Source: an uncultured Propionibacteriaceae bacterium
Lineage (GTDB): Bacteria > Actinomycetota > Actinomycetes > Propionibacteriales > Propionibacteriaceae
Direction: 5' to 3'
Length of the DNA: 7,898 nucleotides
Assembly: GCA_947038745.1 (NCBI GenBank)
Contig: CAMQXE010000054.1
Coordinates: 1 to 7,898 of the forward strand
Below, piece after piece: positions 1-6,576 of this stretch. Below the pieces are notes generated by a model. It had not been told where the DNA came from. It did not search any database and was given only the letters and a program-made list of their open reading frames with translations. Position numbers and translations under genes: made by a program. Within the stretch, counting starts at the first letter, position 1, and the number at the start of each line of letters is the position of its first letter.

Positions 1-1
1 T

Positions 2-646
2 GTGGCCACGGCAAAGACCTTTGAGGGTCTAGATGTTCTTGGCATTGGCTGCAATCTTGCCTGTTACGGCGGGGTAAGCCCGTCAGAGAAGAATATGAGC
101 CGGTTGGTGACTTTGCTGGAAGCCGCTCGCGAAGCCTCAGGGTTGCCGCTGGCACTGGTTTCTGGCGGTAATTCCAGCTCACTGGAGATGCTGGCGGCAG
201 GCACGATGCCCGCAGCCGTCACCCATTTCCGCATGGGTGAATCGATTATCTTGGGCCGGAACGTGCTCAATCGTGACCCTTGGCCGGGTACCCGTCAGGA
301 CGCGGTGCGTTTGGTTGCCGAGGTTATCGAAGTGGAATCCAAGCCGTCGGTGCCCCTTGGTGAGGCCGGGCAAAATGCGTTTGGCGAAACTGTCACTTAT
401 GTGGATCGGGGCGTGCGACGCCGCGCTATCGTTGCCTTAGGCCGTCAAGATGTTGTCGTGGACGGTATTGAACCAGAAGACCCCGGCATGATCGTGTTGG
501 GGGGATCGTCGGATCACCTCATTATTGACGTCGAAGAAGCGGCTAAGCCGATTCAGGTAGGCGATGAGATCGCCTTCTGGCCCGGCTACGGTGCCACCCT
601 CGCGCTTGCGACGTCTCCCTACGTGACGAAGGTGGAGATGTCTTAA
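2..646 (+). CDS. Alanine/ornithine racemase-family PLP-dependent enzyme, C-terminal part (5' end outside window)
   Basis: The 214 visible residues match the C-terminal portion of the predicted amino-acid racemase family that includes ornithine racemase (COG3457-type, fold-type III PLP enzymes). Recognisable blocks are GIGCNLACYGGV (about residues 14-25), VSGGNSSSLEML (53-64), RMGESIILGR (77-86), RRAIVALGRQDV (139-150) and GGSSDHLIIDV (167-177). Family members are usually about 350-390 residues, so about 150 residues are missing, including the N-terminal PLP-binding lysine; the GTG at nt 2 is an internal valine codon, not a start. The reaction would be interconversion of L- and D-forms of an amino acid in the cytoplasm. 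The substrate (ornithine, alanine, lysine or other) cannot be read from this fragment. The TAA stop directly abuts the ATG of alr, so the two are very probably co-transcribed and translationally coupled. Confidence 0.85.
   Translation: MATAKTFEGLDVLGIGCNLACYGGVSPSEKNMSRLVTLLEAAREASGLPLALVSGGNSSSLEMLAAGTMPAAVTHFRMGESIILGRNVLNRDPWPGTRQDAVRLVAEVIEVESKPSVPLGEAGQNAFGETVTYVDRGVRRRAIVALGRQDVVVDGIEPEDPGMIVLGGSSDHLIIDVEEAAKPIQVGDEIAFWPGYGATLALATSPYVTKVEMS
629..637 (+). promoter_or_regulatory. Ribosome binding site of alr
   Basis: AAGGTGGAG lies within the last codons of the upstream racemase gene, with 9 nt between its end and the ATG at 647. It fixes the alr start, because the upstream stop (TAA) immediately precedes this ATG. 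The only other nearby ATG (638) reads into that same stop region after one codon. Confidence 0.7.
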
Positions 647-1801
647 ATGTTGTACGCGACACATGCAAAGGTGATGTTGGGCAATATCTGCCGCAACATC
701 GAAGGTATCCGCGCCCATGTTGGGGCGGAGCATCCAGTGCTTTTAGCAGTCAAAGCTAATAGCTACGGGCACGGTGCTGTTGAAGTGTCGCGGATGGCTC
801 AGGAAACCGGCTGTGCTCAGTGGCTCGGGGTGGCGACGGTGCCCGAGGGTCTGGAGCTACGCGAGGCAGGGATTACGCTGCCGATTCTCAAACTCTCTGG
901 GCTTATCGCCGAGGATGAGGCTGAAGCGGCAGTTCGAGGCGGGCTGACGTGCGCTGTGCCGTCTATGACGTGTGCAGAGCTGGTAGAAGCGGCAGCCCAG
1001 CGTGTGGGTTTGCCCGCGCACGTCCAACTCAAAGTCGATACCGGTATGCGCCGCATTGGTGAGTTCGACGAGTCAAGCATCGTGGCCTTGGCGCAGTTCT
1101 GTGAGGATTCTACGCACCTGGTACTTGATGGCATGTTCAGCCATATGCCCGTCTCTGACGCTCCGGCGCATGACGACTTTACTCAGGGGCAGATCGCTCG
1201 TTTCGCACGTGATGTTGCTGAGGTTGAAGCCGCTCTTGGTCGTGAGCTTGATCTTGTCCATATCGCTAACTCCGGTGGAGTCTTGGGCCAGCCAGCAGCA
1301 CTTCTGCCTGATCGTGACCCGAGTAAGGTCATGGTTCGTCCTGGCATCATGATGTATGGCTACTACCCAGACGCTACGACTCCGCACACGGTTGAACTTC
1401 ATCCTGGTATTGAGTTCGCTACCCAGGTGAGCTTCATTAAGCAGGTACGTGAAGGTGAAACAGTTGGCTATGGCCGTACCTGGACTGCTCCTCGTGATAC
1501 CTACATTGCGACGCTTCCCGTGGGGTATGCCGATGGTTTTAGTCGGTTGAACTCCAACCGTGGTCGAGTGCTGATTAATGGCGTCTCTTACCCGATTGCT
1601 GGCCGAGTCTGCATGGATCAGTGCATGGTCGATCTTGGGCCAGACAGTGCCGTTGCAGTTGGTGATGATGCGGTCTTGATAGGGCGTCAAGGTGAGGAAG
1701 AAATCACGTGTGACGAGGTGGCTGAATTGATGGGGACAATCACGTACGAAGTGACCTGTCTGCTCACCCCACGCGTGACGCGTCACTACACGAGCGAATA
1801 A
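647..1801 (+). CDS. alr: Alanine racemase
   Basis: This PLP enzyme interconverts L- and D-alanine in the cytoplasm and supplies D-Ala for the D-Ala-D-Ala end of the peptidoglycan stem peptide. At 384 residues it has normal family length. The N-terminal TIM barrel carries the PLP-lysine K36 in AVKANSYGHG (34-43), with MFSHM (163-167) and RPGIMMYG (231-238) further along. The C-terminal beta domain has the catalytic tyrosine Y275 in VGYGRTW (273-279), then PVGYADGF (291-298) and RVCMDQ (320-325). The motifs are intact, so it should be active. It follows the partial racemase gene without a gap and precedes murE by 31 bp. It belongs to the classic Alr family and is distinct from its neighbour, so this is not a simple tandem duplication. 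Confidence 0.96.
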   Translation: MLYATHAKVMLGNICRNIEGIRAHVGAEHPVLLAVKANSYGHGAVEVSRMAQETGCAQWLGVATVPEGLELREAGITLPILKLSGLIAEDEAEAAVRGGLTCAVPSMTCAELVEAAAQRVGLPAHVQLKVDTGMRRIGEFDESSIVALAQFCEDSTHLVLDGMFSHMPVSDAPAHDDFTQGQIARFARDVAEVEAALGRELDLVHIANSGGVLGQPAALLPDRDPSKVMVRPGIMMYGYYPDATTPHTVELHPGIEFATQVSFIKQVREGETVGYGRTWTAPRDTYIATLPVGYADGFSRLNSNRGRVLINGVSYPIAGRVCMDQCMVDLGPDSAVAVGDDAVLIGRQGEEEITCDEVAELMGTITYEVTCLLTPRVTRHYTSE

Positions 1802-1813
1802 CAGATCGGCAGT

Positions 1814-1826
1814 TAGCCGTAGGCTA
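1814..1826 (+). promoter_or_regulatory. Candidate -10 element of a leaderless murE promoter, inside a small palindrome
   Basis: TAGGCT (1820-1825) fits the TANNNT -10 pattern. It is followed by exactly 6 nt and then the murE ATG, which puts the expected transcription start at or next to the A of the ATG. No usable Shine-Dalgarno is present: the GAGG at 1827-1830 is only 1 nt from the ATG. The -10 sits in the inverted repeat TAGCC-GTA-GGCTA. No good -35 hexamer is seen about 17 bp upstream, so read-through from alr may also contribute. Confidence 0.45.
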
Positions 1827-1831
1827 GAGGT

Positions 1832-3292
1832 ATGCAGGCAGCTGAACTAGCACAGATCCTTGGCTCATCGACGTGCGCCGAGGTCGAGGTTACTGGGGTT
1901 ACGCATAACTCTCGCTGGGTTAAACCAGGAGACGCTTTTGTTGCGCTCCGGGGTGCGTCATTTGATGGGCATCGCTTCCTTGATGAGGTAGCCGCTGCTG
2001 GTGCAGCGCTTGTCATCGGTGCGGGACTGCGCGCGGGGGAAACTTCTCCGGTGCCGTATTTAACGGTTGCTGAGCCCCGGCTCGCTCTGGCCCAGGCTGC
2101 TGCTGCACTTGCGGGAAACCCGGCTGATGAGCTGACTGTTATCGGGGTTACGGGGACTGATGGAAAAACCACGACGTCGTTATTGCTCACCCATATCTTG
2201 CGTGAGGCTGGACGTCAGGTTGGGGTAATTTCCACGGTCGGGTTCCAAGGCGTTGATGGGCAGCTACGTCAATATCCGGCACATTTCACGACGCCAGAGG
2301 CCCCACAAGTACAAGAGATTCTCGCCGATTTGGTAGCTCAAGGCGCTGACACGGTAGTGCTGGAAACGAGTTCCCATGCGCTTGCGCAGGAGCGAGTGGG
2401 GGGAATCAATTTTGATGTCGGTGTGTGGACGCATCTGTCTCCAGAGCACTTGGATTTCCATAAGACGATGGATGAGTATTTTGCGGCGAAGCGTTTGTTA
2501 ATTGAGCGCTCGCGGCTGGCTGTTTTGAATGCCGACGACCCGTGGTCTGAGCAATTAGATGGGGTCGCGGGTGCTGAGTTGCGCTATTCGATCAACTCGA
2601 CCACTGCCGATGTCTGTGCGGTAGAAATCGTCGAGGGGCACGATGGGCTGCAATTCTGGGTAAAGCAGGGATCGCAGAGTATTGCAGTTACCTTGCCGAT
2701 GCTGGGTGAGTTTAACGTCGCAAATGCCACAGCAGCCCTTACCGCTGCTAGCGCTCTAGGGATTGATCTGGCGGCTGCGGCACAGAGCCTAGCTAGTTTT
2801 GCTGGGGTAGCTGGACGAATGCAATTCGTGCCACGGCAGGCAGATGAGCCACGTGTTATCGTCGATTTTGCTCATACCCCGGACGCGCTTGCTAAAGCCT
2901 TGGCAGCCCTGCGAACAACAACCATGGGTGCGCTGTGGTGCGTTATCGGTGCTGCTGGTGGGGCTAGAGATGAGACGCGGATTGCTCCGATGGGGCAGCG
3001 AGCAGCTCAGTTGGCAGATCGAGTGGTCTTCACTGAGGACGACACCTACGACACGTCGCTAGATTTTTTGCTGGGAGAACTTAACCGAGGCGCTGCCGGT
3101 GTTGCCGGAGCATCAGTAGAGACGGTTCCCGATCGTCGAGAGGCTATCGCGCATGTCATGACGGCTGCCGCTAGCGAAGATACTGTTCTGCTTGCCGGGA
3201 AGGGCCATGAGTCAGAGCTGATGCGGACTCCACCGATTGCCTGGGACGAGGTTGCTCAGGCTCGTGCAGCGTTAGATCGACGTCACTTCTAG
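1832..3292 (+). CDS. murE: UDP-N-acetylmuramoyl-tripeptide synthetase (MurE ligase)
   Basis: This cytoplasmic ATP-dependent ligase adds the third residue, a diamino acid, to UDP-MurNAc-L-Ala-D-Glu. The 486 residues show the full Mur-ligase layout. The N-terminal UDP-binding domain covers about 1-100. The ATP P-loop is GVTGTDGKTTT (105-115), followed by TTPE (153-156) and ETSSHAL (178-184). K220 in YFAAKRLL is the probable carbamylated lysine. Further motifs are VDFAHTPDAL (344-353), GAAGGARD (373-380) and AGKGHE (455-460). At the position of the DNPR motif of meso-diaminopimelate ligases the protein has DDTY (403-406), without the arginine. This argues against meso-DAP and for L-Lys or L-Orn, although the exact substrate is not decided by the sequence alone. 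It lies downstream of alr. The ATG start is supported by a -10-like element at leaderless spacing. Confidence 0.95.
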   Translation: MQAAELAQILGSSTCAEVEVTGVTHNSRWVKPGDAFVALRGASFDGHRFLDEVAAAGAALVIGAGLRAGETSPVPYLTVAEPRLALAQAAAALAGNPADELTVIGVTGTDGKTTTSLLLTHILREAGRQVGVISTVGFQGVDGQLRQYPAHFTTPEAPQVQEILADLVAQGADTVVLETSSHALAQERVGGINFDVGVWTHLSPEHLDFHKTMDEYFAAKRLLIERSRLAVLNADDPWSEQLDGVAGAELRYSINSTTADVCAVEIVEGHDGLQFWVKQGSQSIAVTLPMLGEFNVANATAALTAASALGIDLAAAAQSLASFAGVAGRMQFVPRQADEPRVIVDFAHTPDALAKALAALRTTTMGALWCVIGAAGGARDETRIAPMGQRAAQLADRVVFTEDDTYDTSLDFLLGELNRGAAGVAGASVETVPDRREAIAHVMTAAASEDTVLLAGKGHESELMRTPPIAWDEVAQARAALDRRHF

Positions 3293-3357
3293 CCAGATTT
3301 CCACGAACTTTTCAGCTTCATTTAAGCCTAGAGCGCTACTCTGGCAGATAGGGGCGG

Positions 3358-3363
3358 AAAGGA
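3358..3363 (+). promoter_or_regulatory. Ribosome binding site supporting a GTG start at 3369
   Basis: AAAGGA lies 5 nt before the GTG at 3369 and is the only clear purine-rich Shine-Dalgarno near this gene's 5' end. It supports the GTG that places a complete hydrophobic segment at the N-terminus. A TACTCT hexamer at 3337-3342 could be the -10 of a promoter, but no matching -35 is seen. Confidence 0.6.
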
Positions 3364-3368
3364 CGAGG

Positions 3369-3830
3369 GTGAATTTTCAAAGTATCTTCATCGTGATGAT
3401 TGTCGTTGGTGTCATCATTCCTGCGGTGATCTACTACATCTTCAAACCAAGCGGTGAGGATAAGCAGAGCGACACGGCGCTGCCTGCTGAATCGGTCGCC
3501 CCTTTTCTTGATCCAGAGCAACCTCGCGCTGATGCCTTACGTATCTTGTCTGCTACCCGCCGGGCCCATCGTAGCGAAGCAATCTCTGACGCTACCGTGC
3601 GTGAGCGTGCTGCAGAAGTTACCCGGCATTATCTAGCGCAAGCGACGAATACGGCTCTCGACGAGCTGAGCGATACCGCACTTCAACAGCGGCTAGGGGA
3701 GCAGCCAGCGTTATCTAGTGCGGCTAGCTACGTCACTGAGATTTATCGCACGACGTCAATCCCAAATGCTGATCGCTCAGCAGAGAAGTCACTCTCGATT
3801 GCAGAGCAGGTCGTCCTGGCCTGGCGCTGA
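3369..3830 (+). CDS. Small single-pass membrane protein of unknown function
   Basis: I do not recognise this 153-residue protein. Residues about 3-25 form one long hydrophobic segment (rich in Ile, Val and Phe, ending in YYIF), probably an uncleaved membrane anchor because no signal-peptidase site is evident. A short polar, Ser/Glu/Asp-rich linker (about 26-45) follows. The remaining soluble part of about 105 residues is rich in Ala, Glu and Arg and looks mainly helical. It contains no cysteine and no recognisable catalytic motif. The charge around the membrane segment is nearly balanced, so topology is uncertain. The gene begins with GTG behind a good RBS, 76 bp after murE, and ends just before a strong terminator, so it is either monocistronic or the last gene of the murE unit. 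Being next to cell-wall genes hints at an envelope role, but this is only association. Confidence 0.75.
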   Translation: MNFQSIFIVMIVVGVIIPAVIYYIFKPSGEDKQSDTALPAESVAPFLDPEQPRADALRILSATRRAHRSEAISDATVRERAAEVTRHYLAQATNTALDELSDTALQQRLGEQPALSSAASYVTEIYRTTSIPNADRSAEKSLSIAEQVVLAWR

Positions 3831-3845
3831 CTTTGGCATATACAT

Positions 3846-3900
3846 AAAAACGGTGGTGCCCCTTGGCTCTCTTAAAAGCCAAGGGGCACCACCGTAGTTT
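3846..3900. terminator. Bidirectional intrinsic terminator between convergent genes
   Basis: A perfect 18-bp stem pairs 3851-3868 with 3877-3894 around an 8-nt loop. A run of five A's precedes it (3846-3850), giving a U-tract for - strand transcripts. TAGTTTTT follows, giving a U-rich tail for + strand transcripts. It lies in the 76-bp gap between the stops of the small membrane protein gene and aspA, and can stop transcription from both sides. Confidence 0.92.
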
Positions 3901-3906
3901 TTAGAG

Positions 3907-5796
3907 TTATTTCTTATCCATATGGCCAGCCATCAGTGGGCTAGTCATTTTGGTTGGGTCCATTGCCTCATCAAGCTCTTCCTTGGTGAGGTAACCATGC
4001 TCTAAGACCAGGTCATAGACCGAGCCGCCAGTGCGCAGAGCTTCCTTTGCTACGGAGGACGACTTTTCGTAGCCCAGGATGGGGTTGAGGGCAGTGACAA
4101 TACCGATGGAGTTCTTGACGTAGTTCATGCAGATCTCACGGTTGGCAGTGATGCCATCAATGCAGCGCGAGGTAAGCACGATGGCTGCGTTGGCGAGGAT
4201 CGTCAGGCCCTGGAGTAGGTCGTAGGCCATGATCGGCTCGGCCATATTGAGCTCCAACTCGCTGGCCTCGGCAGCCATACCGATCGCGGCGTCGAAACCG
4301 ATGATCTGGTAGCACACCTGCGACACCATTTCGGGGACCACCGGATTGACCTTGCCCGGCATGATCGACGAGCCCGGCTGCATCGGCGGGAGGTTGATCT
4401 CATTGAGGCCAGTGCGCGGGCCAGAGGACAGCCAGCGAAGGTCGTTGCAGATCTTGCTGATCTGAATAGCGCAACGCTTCATCGCGCCCGAGTATGACGC
4501 GAAGGCGCCTGAATCCTGGGTGGCTTCGACGAGGTTCGGTGACAATTGCAGTGGCAGCCCGGAGCACTCGGCGAGACGCTTTGTGACTAGCTCTGCGTAG
4601 CCAACTGGGGAGTTGAGGCCAGTACCGATAGCGGTTGCACCCATGTTGATGATGTGGAACTCGGTGGCGGCAAACTTCAGCGCACGACGGGCTGAGCGCA
4701 CCATGCCTGCGTAGGCTTTGAATCCCTGGCCCAAGGTCATCGGGACGGCGTCTTGATTCTCGGTACGGCCCATCTTGAGTACGTCGGAGAACTCGTCGCC
4801 CTTAGCGTCTAGCGAGGTTGCTAGTGCTTCGAGTGCATCGAGTGCATCGAGCTGGGTAAGCAGCACAGCAATCTTGATCGACGTCGGGTAGGCGTCGTTC
4901 GTGGATTGGGAGAGATTGACGTGATCGTTGGGGTGGAGGTACTGGTACTCGCCGCGCTTGTGGCCGAGGAGTTCAAGGCCACGGTTGGCGATGATCTCAT
5001 TGGCCATCATGTTGGTTGAGGTGCCAGCGCCGCCCTGGATCATATCGACGACAAAGTGCCGGCGTAGCTTACCGTCGATGATCTCGTCACAGGCGGTGAT
5101 AATGGCGTCAGCTTTGTCCTTATCCAGAACGCCCAACTCGCAGTTGGCTTGGGCTGCGGCCTTCTTGACATAGGCCAGCGCGGAGCAGAAATGTCCGTAC
5201 TTGTAGAGCGGGGTGCCCGAGATGGGGAAGTTCTCGATAGCACGCAGGGTCTGCACGCCGTAGTAGGCATTGGCTGGAATCTCGCGGGTGCCGAGGGAAT
5301 CGTGCTCTAGGCGGGTGGTGCCAATGGTGAAGGCCTCACCGTGGCCAGCGAGCTGCATGTTCATGAAATGCAGTCGCTCTGATAGACGCATGGCAACACG
5401 GTGAATCAGCGTGTTGTAGACGTCAAGATGGTCGCTCTTGAGCTTTTCGATTGCGCCAGCATCGAGCTGGAGGATCTTGGTTGCAGCGATAGAACGCGCT
5501 GTCGCGTGGTGGTCACCGATGGGGTTGAGTAGGAAGCCCTCGGAGAGCATGGCTCCGGCTTCAAGCGTCCCCACACGTCGCGGGTCGCCGTGGCGACCTT
5601 CGAGCAGCTCGGCAGAACCTTCGAGGATGGCGCCGAACCATTGTCGCGGCGTCGCTTGTTCGAAGACGGTGTCACCAGAGGCGTAGCTAATAATTTTGCC
5701 AACCTCAAGCAGGATCGGCATCAGTGCCTCGTCGTAGCCCTTGGCCGCGACGGCATCATCAAAGGTAGTCACCCACGTTAGGTTAGACGTATTCAC
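3907..5796 (-). CDS. aspA: Aspartate ammonia-lyase with N-terminal cyclic-nucleotide-binding-like domain
   Basis: Aspartase reversibly deaminates L-aspartate to fumarate and ammonia in the cytoplasm. Residues about 158-625 form a complete aspartase of the aspartase/fumarase superfamily: LEHDSLGTREIPANAYYG (163-180), GGAGTSTNMMANEI (255-268), HPNDHVNLSQSTND (288-301), and the signature loop GSSIMPGKVNP (475-485) with the catalytic-base serine. Ordinary aspartases are about 470 residues. The extra 150 N-terminal residues resemble a CRP/PKA-type cNMP-binding domain: SGDTVFEQ (40-47), ILEGSAELLEG (57-67), a degenerate phosphate-binding cassette (81-101) and a C-terminal helix rich in Arg and Leu. 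The cassette keeps a Glu (E86), but the usual arginine is replaced by His (DHHATA, 95-100). Ligand binding is therefore uncertain, and the domain may sense something else or be structural. The start is GTG with no clear Shine-Dalgarno, so the exact N-terminus could shift by a few codons. It lies 46 bp downstream of the EcsC gene, probably in one unit. Confidence 0.93.
   Translation of the reverse strand: MNTSNLTWVTTFDDAVAAKGYDEALMPILLEVGKIISYASGDTVFEQATPRQWFGAILEGSAELLEGRHGDPRRVGTLEAGAMLSEGFLLNPIGDHHATARSIAATKILQLDAGAIEKLKSDHLDVYNTLIHRVAMRLSERLHFMNMQLAGHGEAFTIGTTRLEHDSLGTREIPANAYYGVQTLRAIENFPISGTPLYKYGHFCSALAYVKKAAAQANCELGVLDKDKADAIITACDEIIDGKLRRHFVVDMIQGGAGTSTNMMANEIIANRGLELLGHKRGEYQYLHPNDHVNLSQSTNDAYPTSIKIAVLLTQLDALDALEALATSLDAKGDEFSDVLKMGRTENQDAVPMTLGQGFKAYAGMVRSARRALKFAATEFHIINMGATAIGTGLNSPVGYAELVTKRLAECSGLPLQLSPNLVEATQDSGAFASYSGAMKRCAIQISKICNDLRWLSSGPRTGLNEINLPPMQPGSSIMPGKVNPVVPEMVSQVCYQIIGFDAAIGMAAEASELELNMAEPIMAYDLLQGLTILANAAIVLTSRCIDGITANREICMNYVKNSIGIVTALNPILGYEKSSSVAKEALRTGGSVYDLVLEHGYLTKEELDEAMDPTKMTSPLMAGHMDKK
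4831..4848. repeat. In-frame 9-bp tandem duplication in aspA
   Basis: GAGTGCATC occurs twice in direct tandem (4831-4839 and 4840-4848). On the - strand it encodes a duplicated Leu-Asp-Ala in the stretch LDALDALEAL, in a helical region of the aspartase. The length is a multiple of three, so the frame is kept. It may be a small replication-slippage duplication. Confidence 0.6.
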
Positions 5797-5842
5797 CTGG
5801 GTTGGCGATAGTGGGGTGATCTTGCCGGTTCGTACCAGTTGG

Positions 5843-6496
5843 CTAGGGTGCTAAGCGTGGGCGGCGATCAAGGAACTGGGCCTTGCAATGGCGGGCTAAA
5901 GTGAACAGCGCCCAGCTATCCATTCCACCGCCAACTACTCCGCCGATGAGTGGGATTCCGCGCCCAACAAGGGTGATTGCTCTGCGCCCGCCGACAACAG
6001 ACAATATCTCCGTCATAGCGCGCTCGGAAACGACGGCATCTAGCTCGGGGTTATATACGGGGGCAGTCGCAACGGCCAGGATCGATACGGGCAGATCATC
6101 ATGCTGTGGGCCCTCTGCAGTGAGCAGTGCCAGCATGATTGCGGTGCGGACCCGGGTGTCATCGACGTCGAAGCCACGTAAATGGGCGATTGAGGCAGCA
6201 AGGTGGAGTTTGACGACTGCGAGGGCCGCAATATTTGTGGGAAGTAACACGGGGACGGCTATCAGGCCGCCAACATTGGTGAGGAATCCTTGGGTGCCAG
6301 CCATGGCAATATGGTTGCGAGTAATTGCGTTGATTGCCGCTTCTGGCTCGCCAGCTTTTTCTAAGGCTTTTCCCGCGCTCAGTTTTGCGCTGGGGAGTGG
6401 GCCGAGGCCATCAATGGCAACCGCAAGGAGGCGACGCATGGCATCTCCGCCCACCTGCTCGGCGGGGCTGCGTTTGATGAGATTGGGCTCTTGCAT
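5843..6496 (-). CDS. EcsC-family protein
   Basis: This 217-residue protein matches the EcsC family, whose molecular function is poorly defined; the name comes from the third gene of the Bacillus ecs ABC-transporter locus. The core is seen in GTQGFLTNVGGLIAVPVLLP (67-86), then a hydrophobic helical stretch with NIAALAVVKLHLAASIAHLRG (88-108) and the C-terminal glycine-rich GRGIPLIGGVVGGGMDSW (178-195). These hydrophobic segments suggest membrane association, though no classical signal peptide is present. No ABC-transporter genes lie alongside, so an Ecs transporter role is not supported here. The ATG has no Shine-Dalgarno but has a -10-like TACTCT exactly 6 nt upstream, which suggests a leaderless transcript. 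The gene is divergent from aat and 46 bp upstream of aspA, with no terminator visible between them. Confidence 0.85.
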   Translation of the reverse strand: MQEPNLIKRSPAEQVGGDAMRRLLAVAIDGLGPLPSAKLSAGKALEKAGEPEAAINAITRNHIAMAGTQGFLTNVGGLIAVPVLLPTNIAALAVVKLHLAASIAHLRGFDVDDTRVRTAIMLALLTAEGPQHDDLPVSILAVATAPVYNPELDAVVSERAMTEILSVVGGRRAITLVGRGIPLIGGVVGGGMDSWALFTLARHCKAQFLDRRPRLAP

Positions 6497-6502
6497 AGAT
6501 CG

Positions 6503-6508
6503 AGAGTA
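6503..6508 (-). promoter_or_regulatory. Candidate -10 element for a leaderless EcsC-gene transcript
   Basis: On the - strand TACTCT is followed by 6 nt (CGATCT) and then the ATG. This is the same geometry as at murE. No Shine-Dalgarno is visible. A weak -35 (TGGGAA) lies 17 bp further upstream at 6526-6531. This promoter would drive the EcsC gene and probably aspA. Confidence 0.4.
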
Positions 6509-6576
6509 ATCGACGATTAGCCCGGTTCCCAGCGTTAGGGGTAGTAGACCTGGGATATTCCTGCAACGATAAAGCT

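Noticed and set aside
2..4. GTG at the left edge as the real start of the first gene
   Set aside because: The family is much longer at the N-terminus, and the visible part begins in mid-barrel without the PLP lysine. The codon is an internal valine.
1073..1786. 237-codon reading frame on the - strand opposite alr
   Set aside because: It is fully inside alr, whose motifs are intact, and its translation shows no domain or good start context. It is an opposite-strand shadow.
5883..6509. 208-codon reading frame on the + strand opposite the EcsC gene
   Set aside because: Its composition is low-complexity (Ser/Arg/Pro/Ala-rich) and it shows no motif. The opposite strand encodes a recognisable EcsC protein.
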